A stretch of 64,000 nt of DNA from Lolium rigidum (taxonomy: Eukaryota > Streptophyta > Magnoliopsida > Poales > Poaceae). Below are positions 11,210 through 21,909 of this stretch, piece by piece. The position numbers were made by a program, and so were the translations under genes. The notes below the pieces were generated by a model that was not told the DNA's origin, did no database searches, and was given only the letters and a program-made list of their open reading frames with translations. Positions within the stretch are counted from its first letter, which is position 1. Every line of letters starts with the position of its first letter. The DNA is taken from NCBI RefSeq assembly GCF_022539505.1, contig NC_061510.1, positions 97,852,292 through 97,916,291 on the forward strand, in the 5' to 3' direction.

Positions 11210-12338
11210 TAGCAAAACGATCAACTTAAGGCCTAGAAACTTTCCCGGATCCGCACGATGCATATCCAGGGCGTATCGTGGATGCAATACTACCTCGACG
11301 GATGACTTTCTTGGTCTGCTTCACTTTCTTGTAATTCAGTGGTGTAAATCTCCAATCTATGTGCTCGCTCTATTCCACCATCCGTTCAGGATTTCCTTGA
11401 GGCCACCGTGCCACCGAGATTCGTTGGCCGGTCACCTTCGGAGATCAAGCGCACGGCCACCTCGGCGGTCGCTGCTCACGCACGGTCGTCCACTTCAAGA
11501 CTTCGACGCCACGAGGCCCTTCCCCTTTTCTTGTGAGTTCCGTTTTTCTTCTCTCTTCAAATTGTCAGAATATCAATTTAGTTTAGAAATACCCTTGTAC
11601 TCCGTCTTGCTTCGTAGTCAAAATTTATTAGGTTAGCTGTATTTTTTTTTTACAAAAATTGATCTAGTTTGTATTTTGTTTTTGTTCTCGCAGGCTTATG
11701 TCCAGACTATTAGTACTGAGGCTATTATGCATACCTATCAAGGTAAGCATGATCGCAAAGAGATTCTACCATAAATGTAGCAATAAAGTGTGATCATTTG
11801 TTCTTTCGTTTGAGTCTACATAAATATGTTCTAAAGAATCATATTTTTAAATCTTGACATCATAGCTTTTGTATCCTGGCTCCCCCAGTGTGTCGAATGA
11901 AGGGTAGTTGGAATTAACTCTCGAGTCCAAGACGCCGCAGCTCGACTTGGACCAGACATAGCCAGCATCCATAGTCAGGTCGTGGAACATAGGCGTTTGA
12001 GTCACGCCGGGGGCACATGACCATGCTGGGAAAACATCGCCCGAAGCTGGGCTTCCTGGGCTTCCAGCTCCTCCTTTGTGAATCTACTTTTGAAATTTTT
12101 CATTTGGCCAAATACCTCACCTGATTTTCCATTTGGCCATAGCATCTTAGTGCACAACACATACATATTTTTCATTTAGCAACGTGATCTTACTGCAACA
12201 CATACGTTCTATTTGTTGCCACTTGCTGTACGTTGGATAATAGATGAACTCAACAACAAACAGTTGTGTATCTATGCTGAAATTTTGCAACACATATGTA
12301 AAGCGTTGTAAAGTATGCATTGCATTATGAGGGGTTCT
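11210..12338 (+). other. Non-TE flank with gene-like splice signals
   Basis: Mixed sequence with no convincing complete gene. GC-rich coding-like DNA at about 11390-11530 is followed by CTTGTGAGTT (donor-like), then a T-rich stretch ending TTCTCGCAG at 11693. The segment 11694-11741 is then open and followed by GGTAAGC, a good donor, so 11694-11741 could be a 48-base exon (AYVQTISTEAIMHTYQ). At about 11990-12075 on the minus strand, an open stretch reads EELEAQEAQLRAMFSQHGH, resembling tails of TE-derived proteins. From 12080 to 12338 the DNA is AT-rich and nothing is recognisable. Read as a decayed or partial gene fragment. Confidence 0.3.
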
Positions 12339-13758
12339 TGTAACAACCCAACTTTTTGTGCATTGGTTTAATCTTTGACATGTAAAATTTTGGGCCAACA
12401 AAAACTTTTTCTGTTTCACAAAATCTCATGCATATAGTTCACCATGCTCATGCATTGTAGAGATTGTGTGTTAATTGCTTGTGAATGTTTGGATTGTGTG
12501 TAGATCTTTAAAAACCCAACCACCCTTTTCTATTTTTGTGAATCTCCTTTCTTTAGTTGAGCAATTAAAATTCCCATAAGCCCTTGAGCATGTGATCTTC
12601 TTAGATCAAGTCCCTTTCAAATTTCCCTCCTCCATATTTTCTTCTTCTTTCCTCAATTTTCAAATCTGAAATCTTTCTAAGGATGAGTACCTTTGACTCA
12701 TCACATTTTGTACCTAGAATTGACATGGATCATTCTATGTGATCAATTCAAATTTTTCGAAATTAGAATTAAATGTGAAGAGTCATGCCGGCCATGATCC
12801 TTCCCTCTCTCTTGTTCATTCTTTTCACCCCTTCTCCACACCCACACCCTAGTGCATGTGATCATGCTCCCACATGATCTTCTAAGATCAAGTTTTCATC
12901 AACATTCCCTCTTCCTTATCTATTCCCGCGATTCTTCATTTTCAAATCTGAAAACTCCCCAAGCAAGAGGATCATTGGCTCATCACTTGGTTGACCTATA
13001 GTGTCTCAGATCATCTCCTAGTGGATGCTCCTATATTTTCAAAAATTGGGTAGAAAAGAGGATGGCCATGCCGGCCATGCCCACTCCCGCACCCATGGTC
13101 ATCCCCCTCCAACCCCCTTCACACCACCACACACGCACACGACCAGAGGGAGCCCTAGCACCATTCTGCACCCTCCCTATCCCTGGCATTCGACCTCCCA
13201 CTCTCCTTCTCTCCCCATGATCACCACCTCGGGAACCAACACAAGATCAAGGGGATCTCCTTCCCTCCCCCATCTTTGGCAGCTTCCTGCTGTCCCGCAC
13301 AACTCCCAGCAAACCCTCTCCATCTCCGACCCCGCATGCACGCCCTCCTATCGCCCTTCCTCTCCCTACCCGCATGGCAACCCCCAATGGCCGGTGACCA
13401 CGTCCGCCTGGCCACGGCCACGTCCCCCACTCCACCACCCCTCTCTGGTGACCCTAACCGTGTCCGTCGGACACTTCTGGCACGGCAACACCTCGGAGAC
13501 ACACGCCTGGGCCACGCCCAAGACTCTCCTTCGCTGCACGCCGACGCCCAGCCGTCGGGTCACGTCGTCGAGCACCACCCGTAGCCGCCCCGTCGCGTCC
13601 TACTCCCTCTGTTCCGCTGCGCGACGCACACTAGCTGCCAAGCCGTGGCACCGCCTCGCAGTCCCACAGCAGCACCGCCTAGCTTGGCCAATCCTCCGCT
13701 GCCGCTCGCCTCCTCCGTCGGTGCACGGACCTGGTGCACGGTGCACCGGCCGTCGCCC

Positions 13759-13766
13759 TATAAAAA
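13759..13766 (+). promoter_or_regulatory. TATA box in chromovirus LTR
   Basis: CCCTATAAAAACCGC lies between a GC-rich upstream stretch and a C-rich leader (CCCTCCCTTCCTCCATTTCCC), a typical plant core promoter arrangement. The same sequence is in the 3' LTR at 44309-44316. It probably starts the element's genomic RNA. Confidence 0.6.
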
Positions 13767-14246
13767 CCGCGCCGCACCCTCCCTTCCTCCATTTCCCTCG
13801 CCACAGCATCCCCAGACCACCTCCACAACACCTCCTTGGGCGGAGAGGAGCCCTGCTTCTCCCTACCGTCGAGCTCGCCGCGCCGCCGTGTTCCCGTGGC
13901 GATTATGGTGAAGGTCGCCGACGCGGACGCCGCCGTTTCTCCCCTTCTCCTAGCTCCCTGGATGCTCCCTTCTCTCTTTGATCTAACGCGCGCCCGCGTT
14001 TCTTCCAGGGACCCCTGTAGACGCCGCCGTGAAGAGCAGCAGATTCGGCGCCGTCGACGTCAACCGCTCCGGCCGGTGCTGTTTTCGTCGCCGCCACCAC
14101 CCCTCGGTAGCCCGTGCTCCGCCGCACCCAACGCGTCCCACCTCGCCGACGACAGCGCCCCGAGGTAAGCACGCCGTCCTTCGCCACTTCCCTGAGCGCC
14201 GCTAGGGTTAGCTGTGCGGGCGTCGCGTCGAGCGGAAGACGACAGT

Positions 14247-14282
14247 GCATGCACCGTTGGATCATATCCAACGGGTGCATGC
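14247..14282. repeat. Inverted repeat in chromovirus LTR
   Basis: GCATGCACCGTTGGAT - CAT - ATCCAACGGGTGCATGC pairs over 16 bases with a single-base bulge. It is present identically in the other LTR at 44798-44833. It lies within the putative first LTR intron, just after the splice donor at about 14165. Confidence 0.6.
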
Positions 14283-16839
14283 GATAGCCGCCGGGTCCCG
14301 CGCGCCAACGTGGCCGCCAGCTACTCCCTCCGTTCAAAAACGCCGCTCCCGCGCTGCGCCGCCTCTCCTGGGCCGAATCTGGCCGAGCCCAGCGAGCCCC
14401 GCGAGCCCCGGCCCTATTTCCTTTTTCTTTTCTCCCCATTTAATCAGCCAGTAAATACCTGCTCAGGATTTAAATCACCAAAAATTCATCGATTGACCAA
14501 ATGGAGTGATTCAAGTTTCTGAATGCTTGAATCTGTTTTCCCTACCACTAGAAGTTGCATGCACAGGGTTTAGTAGTACAGAAATGTGCCAACAAATTAA
14601 ACCCTAAAAAGTTGCAGTATAGGCATTTTAATTTGTGTGATGTTTGTACTGGCCCTTTTTGAGTGAGGTCAATTTGGTAGTGCTTTGCATGTTAATACCT
14701 ATCTTGTGGCACTGGTCCCCCTTGCAATAGCTTACTAAATCTTGCTTAGGAAATAAATTAGAATCTAACCGTAGAGCTCTTCTCTGATTTTTAATTCAAA
14801 AACCACACAAGCTCTGGGAGCAAATCCAAGTGCTATAAGTAGATATAGTGATAGGGTATTTCTTCACCAGAGGAAATGATTTTTAGAGTTATATTTTGAG
14901 TCTGGTGAATTTATATCTGAAACAGGGCACCTTATCAGTATTTTAATTGTGTAAATTCTTTTACAACTCAGAAAAATACAAATCCAGTGGGGTTAGTTCA
15001 CATTTGTTCTTAGCTATCCAGGGGTATGTTTTGTTTTGGTAGGAGATGCTCTGGTTGGTGTTGGTCTAAGTTTTGGGATGCTCTGGTTTCTGTCTTGATT
15101 GAATTGTTTAGGTCAGTAGAAATTTTATTTGCATATGATTCTTGTGCATGTGTGTTATGCATGTCAATAGCTTTCTGTAGGTATGCTGCATGCATTTTTG
15201 TGACTTCCAGAAAGATTTAGGTCATTTAATTGGTTCATAAGTCAATTCTGGAATTGCAAAAATCATATCGTTTGTTTTAAAAATCAAAAATGGGTGAAAC
15301 CACTTTCAGTAGTTTGCATTTGTCAACCTCTACCTACTGTGATTTTATCAAATCTTTGTGTGCATTATTCTGGAGATAGTTTGTTGATTGGTATGGTGTG
15401 TTTCTTTTATTTTTGCGACGATAGATTCGAACGCCGCCGGAGACGAAGGAGGAGGTGACTTTGGGGGATTTGAAGAAGAAGACCAGGGACACTTTGCTGA
15501 GCAAGGCAAGCCACCTCTTGATGCATCTCTGATCCTATATATCTTACTCTTGCATTATTACAGGTTTTATAAAGTGCATGTCTTTTTATTTTCATTTTCG
15601 GTGGTTAGTGCCACACGGAGTTTTATTAGTCCACCCTTAGGGTGCAGCCCTCGTTGGTGCCTACTGAACACATCTCTATTAGTGATATGGTGCTTATCAC
15701 CTTGTCGTCCTTGTCGCCATTTTTTTTGAAGAAGAATTGGACTATAGGTTGGGAGCCCTGGAAAAATGGTTACGAAAATGTTTTCCTGAAAAGAAGTTTT
15801 TCGAAAACCTTGGAATGGGGTAGCCCTGCCCAAGTGTGAGTCTATCCAAATGAAAATGTTTATGAAAAGGAGATTTGTCTGGAGGCAAGTGGAGGAAAGA
15901 AAATGTTTTCGAAAACTTTAGCGCCTAAGTACTCACCCGGACTGAAAAACAGTGCAACCACATTACCCCAAAGTGGGCACGGGGCGTAGCGTAGTAGTTT
16001 GTCTCGCCTTAGTTTGGGTCCTGCAAATGTAAGGGGTAGTCCGAGCATGGAAACCTATCGACCGTGGCCTTCCCGACGAACTGGGAACGCATTTCCATTG
16101 CGTATCGATGGCAGGGGTACAACCTATGAGCTCCCATTGAATAATGCCCCGCAGTTGGTCGCGGCATTCCGGAGGGTCGAGCTGGTCGGGGAATTTGCTA
16201 CTCCTGGGTAAACGACCCCTCGGACTCTGGTGTTGGGAGGTACAACTCTAGGCGGCATGTCGTAGGCTAAGGCGAGCAGGCGAAAAACTACGATCGTGTA
16301 TTTGTCGTGGCATAGTTTATTATGCAGGGATGATGCCCACACGATGAGTACCCGGATCTTGTGGAGAAAGTGTACAACCTCTGCAGAGTGAAAACTATTC
16401 GAATAGCCGTGTCCGCGGTCATGGACGGTCGGAAAGGCTGCTGCTTAGCACTAAAGAGTTTTTGGCTTTTAAAAGTGTTTTCTCAAATTTTGTTTTGGGA
16501 AAGTAACGCCAGTGGGACTGGTGGAAAGGTACCTGCGAGGTACGGTGGAAAGTTGGAAAGAAAATGGCCATATGAGATGGCTGAAATTAAATTGGGTCAC
16601 CCTTACCTATTAGTCTGCAAATAAAAGTGTTTATAAAAGTTTTTCAACAAAGGCATGAAGATGCCATACTCTCGAGAGGAACCACCTCTCGCTCTTTGTC
16701 GCCTTAGTTAGTGCCTGTTCCTTGCTACTGCCATATTGCATTTCCTTTATTTCTCTCTAAGGTGGTTTGCGAGTACATTCAAAAGTACTCATTGGCATTG
16801 TTGTCATGGTTATCTATTTGACCAGACTGTGAAGAAGAG

Positions 16840-18553
16840 TGATACGTCTCCAACGTATCGATAATTTCTTATGTTCCATGCTACTTTATTGATGATACCT
16901 ACATGTTTTATGCACATTATATGTCGTATTTACGCATTTTCTGGAACTAACCTATTAACAAGATGCCGAAGTGCCGGTTCCTGTTTTCTGCTGTTTTTGG
17001 TTTCGAAATCCTAGTAACGAAATATTCTCGGAATTGGACGAAATCACCTCCCAGGTTCCTATTTTGCCCGGAAGCATCCAGAACACCCGAGAGCCGCCAG
17101 AGGGGGGCCCTGGTGGGCCCAGATGACATGGTGGCGCGGCCCAGGCCCTGGCCGCGCCACCCTATGGTCTCGTCGCCTCGTCGACCCTCCTGCGCCGCCT
17201 CTTCGCCTATATAAAGCCCCTGCATCGAAAACCCTTACGGAGGAAGCCACGATACGAGAAAAGTTCCAGAGCCGCCGCCATCGCGAAGCCAAGATCTGGG
17301 GGACAGGAGTCTCGTTCCGGCACCCTGCCGGAGCGGGGAAGTGCCCCGGAAGGCTTCTCCATCGACACCGCTGCCATCTCCACCGCCATCTTCATCACCG
17401 CTGCTGCTCCCATGAGGAGGGAGTAGTTCTCCATCGAGGCTCGGGGCTGTACCGGTAGCTATGTGGTTCATCTCTCTCCTATGTAGTTCAATACAATAAT
17501 CTCATGAGCTGCCTTACATGATTGAGATTCATATGATGATGCTTGTAATCTAGATGTCATTATGCTAGTCAAGTGGGTTTTACTTATGTGATCTCCGGAG
17601 ACTCCTTGTCCCACGTGTGTAAAGGTGACGAGTGTGTGCACCGTGTGGGTCTCTTAGGCTATATTTCACGAAGTACTTATTCACTGTTGAAGAGCGTAGT
17701 GAAGTGCTTATTTATATCTCTTTATGATTGCAATATGCATCGTATCACAATTTATCTATGTGCTACTCTAGTGATGTGTTATTAAAGTAGTTTTATTCCT
17801 CCTGCATGTGTGCAAAGGTGACAGTGCGTGCACCGTGTTAGTACTTGGTTTATGCTATGATCATGATCTCTTGTAGATTGCGAAGTTAACTATTGCTATG
17901 ATAATATTGATGTGATCTATTCCTCCTACATATGCATGAAGGTGACAGTGTGCATGCTATGCTAGTACTTGGTTTAGTCGTTTTGATCTATCTTACACTT
18001 AAGGTTACTTAAACATGAGCATTATTGTGGAGCTTGTTAACTCCGGCATTGAGGGTTCGTGTAATCCTACGCAATGTGTTCATCATCCAACAAAAGTGTA
18101 GAGTATGCATTTATCTATTCTGTTATGTGATCAATGTTGAGAGTGTCCACTAGTGAAAGTGTAATCCCTAGGCCTTGTTCCTAAATACTGCTGAGTTACT
18201 ACTGCTTGTTTACTTGTTTTATCGTGTTACTACTGCTGCAATACTACCACCATCAACTACACGCCAGCAAGCTATTTTCTGGCACAGTTGCTACTGCTCA
18301 TATATATTCATACCACCTGTATTTCACTATCTCTTCGCCGAACTAGTGCACCTATTTGGTGTGTTGGGGACACAAGAGACTTCTTGCTTTGTGGTTGCAG
18401 GGTTGCATGAGAGGGATATCTTTGACCTCTTCCTCCCCGAGTTCGATAAACCTTGGGTGATCCACTTAAGGGAAAACTTGCTGCTGTTCTACAAACCTCT
18501 GCACTTGGAGGCCCAACACCGTCTACGGGAAAGGAGGGGGAACGTAGACATCA
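16840..18553 (+). repeat. Family 2 5' LTR
   Basis: It begins TGATACGTCTCCAACG and ends GTAGACATCA. A TATA box, CGCCTATATAAAGCCCC, is at about 17207. It contains three diverged internal repeats (around 17630, 17800 and 17925), each with a CATGTGTGNAAAGGTGAC-like core. About 35 differences from the 3' LTR are visible, many of them C/T or G/A at CG or CNG sites. Confidence 0.9.
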
Positions 18554-18564
18554 AGCTATTTTAC

Positions 18565-18581
18565 TGGCGCCGTTGCCGGGA
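18565..18581 (+). other. Primer binding site, tRNA-Asp type (family 2)
   Basis: TGGCGCCGTTGCCGGGA lies 11 bases after the LTR end. It is one G shorter in the G run than the family 1 site, so pairing with tRNA-Asp is slightly weakened at its distal end. A second partial copy (CCGGCGCCGTTG) occurs at about 18634-18645. Confidence 0.8.
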
Positions 18582-18717
18582 GGAAAGGTAAAAGGTACTC
18601 ACACTCCGGATCTCGGCTACTAAGCTATTTTCCGGCGCCGTTGTAAGTACTCAAAGCTATTTCCTTTAGACTCTGCAATTGCGACATTTGGTTTCTTGTT
18701 TACACTAGTTAGGCATA

Positions 18718-19464
18718 ATGGAAAACAACAAAAATATGAGAGATCTTTATGAACTTTATCTTGAATTAGGACATGATGTGTTTGAAGAAAGAATTAAGAA
18801 ACCCATGGAACTTTATATGCATGCTAATGGGAATGTTGTTACTATGAATGCTTTGAACACCATTGTTGCTAATGCTATGGAAGATTCTAAGCTTGGGGAA
18901 GCTGGCTTTGATGAGCATGATATTTTTAGTCTCCCAAGCATTGAGGAGAAAATTTACTTTGATGATACTTTGCCTCCCATTTATGATGATTATAATGATA
19001 GTAGTCTTTTGTTACCACCTGTTATGGAGGATAAATTTGATTATGATTACAATATACCTCCTATATTTGATAGCTACTTTGTTGAATTTGCTCCCACTAC
19101 AATTAATAAGAATGACTATGCTTATGTTGGGAGTAGTAATTATTTTATGCATGAGACTCATGATAAGAATGCTTTATGTGATAGTTATATTGTTGAGTTT
19201 GCTCATGTTGCTACTGAAAGTTATTATGAGAGAGGAAAATATGGTTTTAAAAATTTTCATGTTACTAAAACACCTCTCTATGTGCTGAAATTTTTGAAGC
19301 TACACTTGTTTTATCTTCCTATGCTTGTTACTTTGCTCTTCATGAACTTGTTTATTTACAAGATTCCTATGCATAGGAAGCATGTTAGACTTAAATGTGT
19401 TTTGAATTTGCCTCTTGATGCTCTCTTTTGCCTCAAATACTATTTCTTGCGAGTGCATCATTAA
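18718..19464 (+). CDS. Family 2 element protein, 248 aa, acidic with hydrophobic C-terminal segment
   Basis: This intact ORF is the only coding region of a non-autonomous element. It begins about 135 bases after the primer site. Residues 1-65 are charged and helical (RDLYELYLELGHDVFEERI). Residues 66-150 are acidic and rich in Asp, Tyr and Pro (LPPIYDDYNDS, DKFDYDYNIPP). Residues 150-190 carry NKNDYAYVGSSNYF. Residues about 195-220 are strongly hydrophobic (HLFYLPMLVTLLFMNLF), and a basic tail follows. It has no gag zinc knuckle, protease, RT or integrase motif. A truncated homologue sits in family 1 at 1106-1597, so this protein is shared between two LTR families and may be under selection or simply co-inherited. 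A membrane-anchored, possibly env-like role is inference only. Confidence 0.6.
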   Translation: MENNKNMRDLYELYLELGHDVFEERIKKPMELYMHANGNVVTMNALNTIVANAMEDSKLGEAGFDEHDIFSLPSIEEKIYFDDTLPPIYDDYNDSSLLLPPVMEDKFDYDYNIPPIFDSYFVEFAPTTINKNDYAYVGSSNYFMHETHDKNALCDSYIVEFAHVATESYYERGKYGFKNFHVTKTPLYVLKFLKLHLFYLPMLVTLLFMNLFIYKIPMHRKHVRLKCVLNLPLDALFCLKYYFLRVHH

Positions 19465-20091
19465 AACTCGCTGAGCCCATCTTAATGGCTATAAAGAAAG
19501 AACTTCTTGGGAGATAACCCATGTGTTTATTTTACTACAGCAATTTTTGTTTTGTTGAGTCTTGGAAGTTGTTTACTACTGTAGCAACCTCTCCTTATCA
19601 TGTTTTTGTGCCAAGTAAAGTTTCTATGTCAAAGTTGATGTTATATTTGGGATCGCTGCGCAGAAACAGCATTGCTGTCTGTCACGAATCTGGGCACAGT
19701 TCTCTGTAGAAAATTCGAAAAAATCTGCCAATTTACGAGCGTGATCCTCAGATATGTACGCAACTTTCATTAGTTTTGAGTTTTTCCATTTGAGCAAGTC
19801 TGGTGCCAGCTTTAAATTCGTCTTTACGGACTGTTCTGTTTTTGACAGATTCTGCCTTTTATTTCGCATTGCCGCTTTTGCTAAGTTGAATGAGTTTCTT
19901 TGTTCCATTAACTTTCAGAAGTTTTGTGCAATGTCCAGAAGTGTTAAGAATGATTGTGTCACCTCTGAACATGTGAATTTTTGATTATGCACTAACCCTC
20001 TAATGAGTTTGCTTGAAGTTTGGTGTGAAGGAAGTTTTCAAGGGTCAATAGAAGAGGGTGATATAATGTGATCGAGAAGAGTGAAAGGTCT

Positions 20092-20176
20092 AAGCTTGGG
20101 GATGCCCCGGTGGTTCATCCCTGCATATTTCAAGAAGACTCAAGCATCTAAGCTTGGGGATGCCCAAGGCATCCCC
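20092..20176 (+). other. Internal PPT-like motif plus perfect inverted repeat (family 2)
   Basis: AAGCTTGGGGATGCCCC at 20092-20108 is followed by a second AAGCTT that leads into GGGGATGCC-CAA-GGCATCCCC (20156-20176), a perfect 9-bp stem. The AAGCTTGGGGATGC core equals the true polypurine tract at 21896-21909. Confidence 0.65.
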
Positions 20177-21875
20177 TTCTTCATCGACAACTTATCAGGT
20201 TTCTTCTAGTGAAACTATATTTTTATTCCGTCACATCCTATGTATTTTACTTGGAGCGTCTGTGTGCTTTTATTTTTGTTTTTGGTTTGTTATCTTAGTT
20301 CTCTGAACAAGTTCATCCTTGTGTGGGAGAGAGACACGCTCCGCTGGTTCGTATGAACACATGTGTTCTTAGCTCATAATATTCATGGCGAAGTTTCCTC
20401 TTCGTTAAATTGTTATTCGGTTGGAATTGGAAAATGCTACATGTAGTAATTGGTAAAATGTCTTGGATAATGTGATACTTGGCAATTGTTGTGCTCATGT
20501 TTAAGCTCTTGCATCATATGCTTTGCACCCATTAATGAAGAAATACATAGAGCATGCTAAAATTTGGTTTGCATAATTGGTCTCTCTAAGGTCTAGATAA
20601 TTTCTAGTATTGAGTTTGAACAACAAGGAAGACGGTGTAGAGTCTTATAATGTTTACAATATGTCTTTTATGTGAGTTTTGCTGCACCGGTTCATCCTTG
20701 TGTTTGTTTCAAATAAACCTTGCTAGCCTAAGCCTTGTATCGAGAGGGAATACTTCTCATGCATCCAAAATCCTTGAGCCAACCACTATGCCATTTGTGT
20801 CCACCATACCTACCTATTACATGGTATTTCTCCGCCATTCCAAAGTAAATTGCTTGAGTGCTACCTTTAAACAATTCAAAAGTTATTACCTCTGATTTGT
20901 GTCAATGTTTTATAGCTCATGAGGAAGTATGTGGTGTTTATCTTTCAATCTTGTTGGGCAACTTTCACCAATGGACCAGTGGCTTCATCCGCTTATCCAA
21001 TAATTTTGCAAAAAGAGCTGGCAATGGGATTCCCAGTCCCAAATTAATTAACAAAAATAGACACTCCTCCATGGTATGTCATTGTTGGACGGCACCCGAA
21101 GGATTCGGTTAGCCATGGCTTGAGAAAGCAAAGGTGGGGAGGAGTGTCATCATAATAAAACTAAAATAAAAAGGCACTCCTTCATGGTATGAGATTGTTG
21201 GCGGGCACCCGAGGATTCGGTTAGCCATGGTTTGTGAAAGAAAGGTTGGAAGGAGTGCCACCCAAAAATAAAATAAAATGGGAGCCGCTCTTTGAAGGTT
21301 TGTCTGGCAAGGGGGTTAGAGTGCCCACTACCATTCGTTGACAACAACAAACACCTCTCAAAATTTTACTTTTATTCTCTCTTTATGTTTTCAAAACCAA
21401 AGCTCTAGCACAAATATAGCAATCGATGCTTTCCTCTTTGAAGGACCATTCTTTTACCTTTATGTTGAGTCAGTTCACCTATTTCTCTCCATCCCAAGAA
21501 GCAAACACTTGTGTGAACTGTGCATTGATTCTTACATACTTGCTTATTGCATTTGTTATATTACTCTATGTTGACAATTATCCATGAGATATACATGTTA
21601 CAAGTTGAAAGCAACCACTGAAACTTAATCTTCCATTGTGTTGCTTCAATGTCTATACTTTAAATTATTGCTTTATGAGTTAACTCTTATGCAAGACTTA
21701 TTGATGCCTGTCTTGAAAGTATTATTCATGAAAAGTCTTTGCTTTATGATTCACTTGTTTACTCATGTCATTACCATTATTTTGATCGCTGCATTCATTA
21801 CATATGTTTACAAATAGTATGATCAAGGTTATGATGGCATGTCACTTCAGAAATTATCTTTGTTATCGTTTTACT

Positions 21876-21890
21876 CGCTCGGGACGAGCG
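21876..21890 (+). other. Stem-loop upstream of polypurine tract (family 2)
   Basis: CGCTCG-GGA-CGAGCG has a perfect 6-bp stem. Relative to family 1 (TACTCG / CGAGTA) two base pairs have changed on both sides, preserving pairing. Confidence 0.7.
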
Positions 21891-21895
21891 GAACT

Positions 21896-21909
21896 AAGCT
21901 TGGGGATGC
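21896..21909 (+). other. Polypurine tract, family 2
   Basis: AAGCTTGGGGATGC lies immediately before the 3' LTR start TGATACGTCTCC. Confidence 0.7.

Larger units (their letters stand above)
19465..21895 (+). other. Family 2 non-coding internal region
   Basis: These 2.4 kb contain no supported gene. Landmarks are the PPT-like motif with inverted repeat at 20092-20176, and two copies of a 100-bp block with CTCCTTCATGG/CTCCTCCATGG and GGATTCGGTTAGCCATGG (about 21062-21145 and 21175-21262). The pre-PPT stem-loop is at 21876-21890. It is partly collinear with the family 1 internal regions. Confidence 0.6.

Noticed and set aside
13025..13981. 318-codon open frame in the chromovirus LTR, also intact at 43575-44531
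   Set aside because: Composition (Pro/Ser/Arg/His from GC-rich DNA), location upstream of the TATA box and lack of any motif argue for a chance frame. The LTRs are too young for its retention in both to mean selection.
13596..14340. Stowaway-like words TACTCCCTCTGTTCC (about 13598) and CTACTCCCTCCGTTC (about 14321)
   Set aside because: They match the first 12-14 bases of Stowaway MITE ends, but neither has a facing inverted end or further similarity, so I do not call MITEs.
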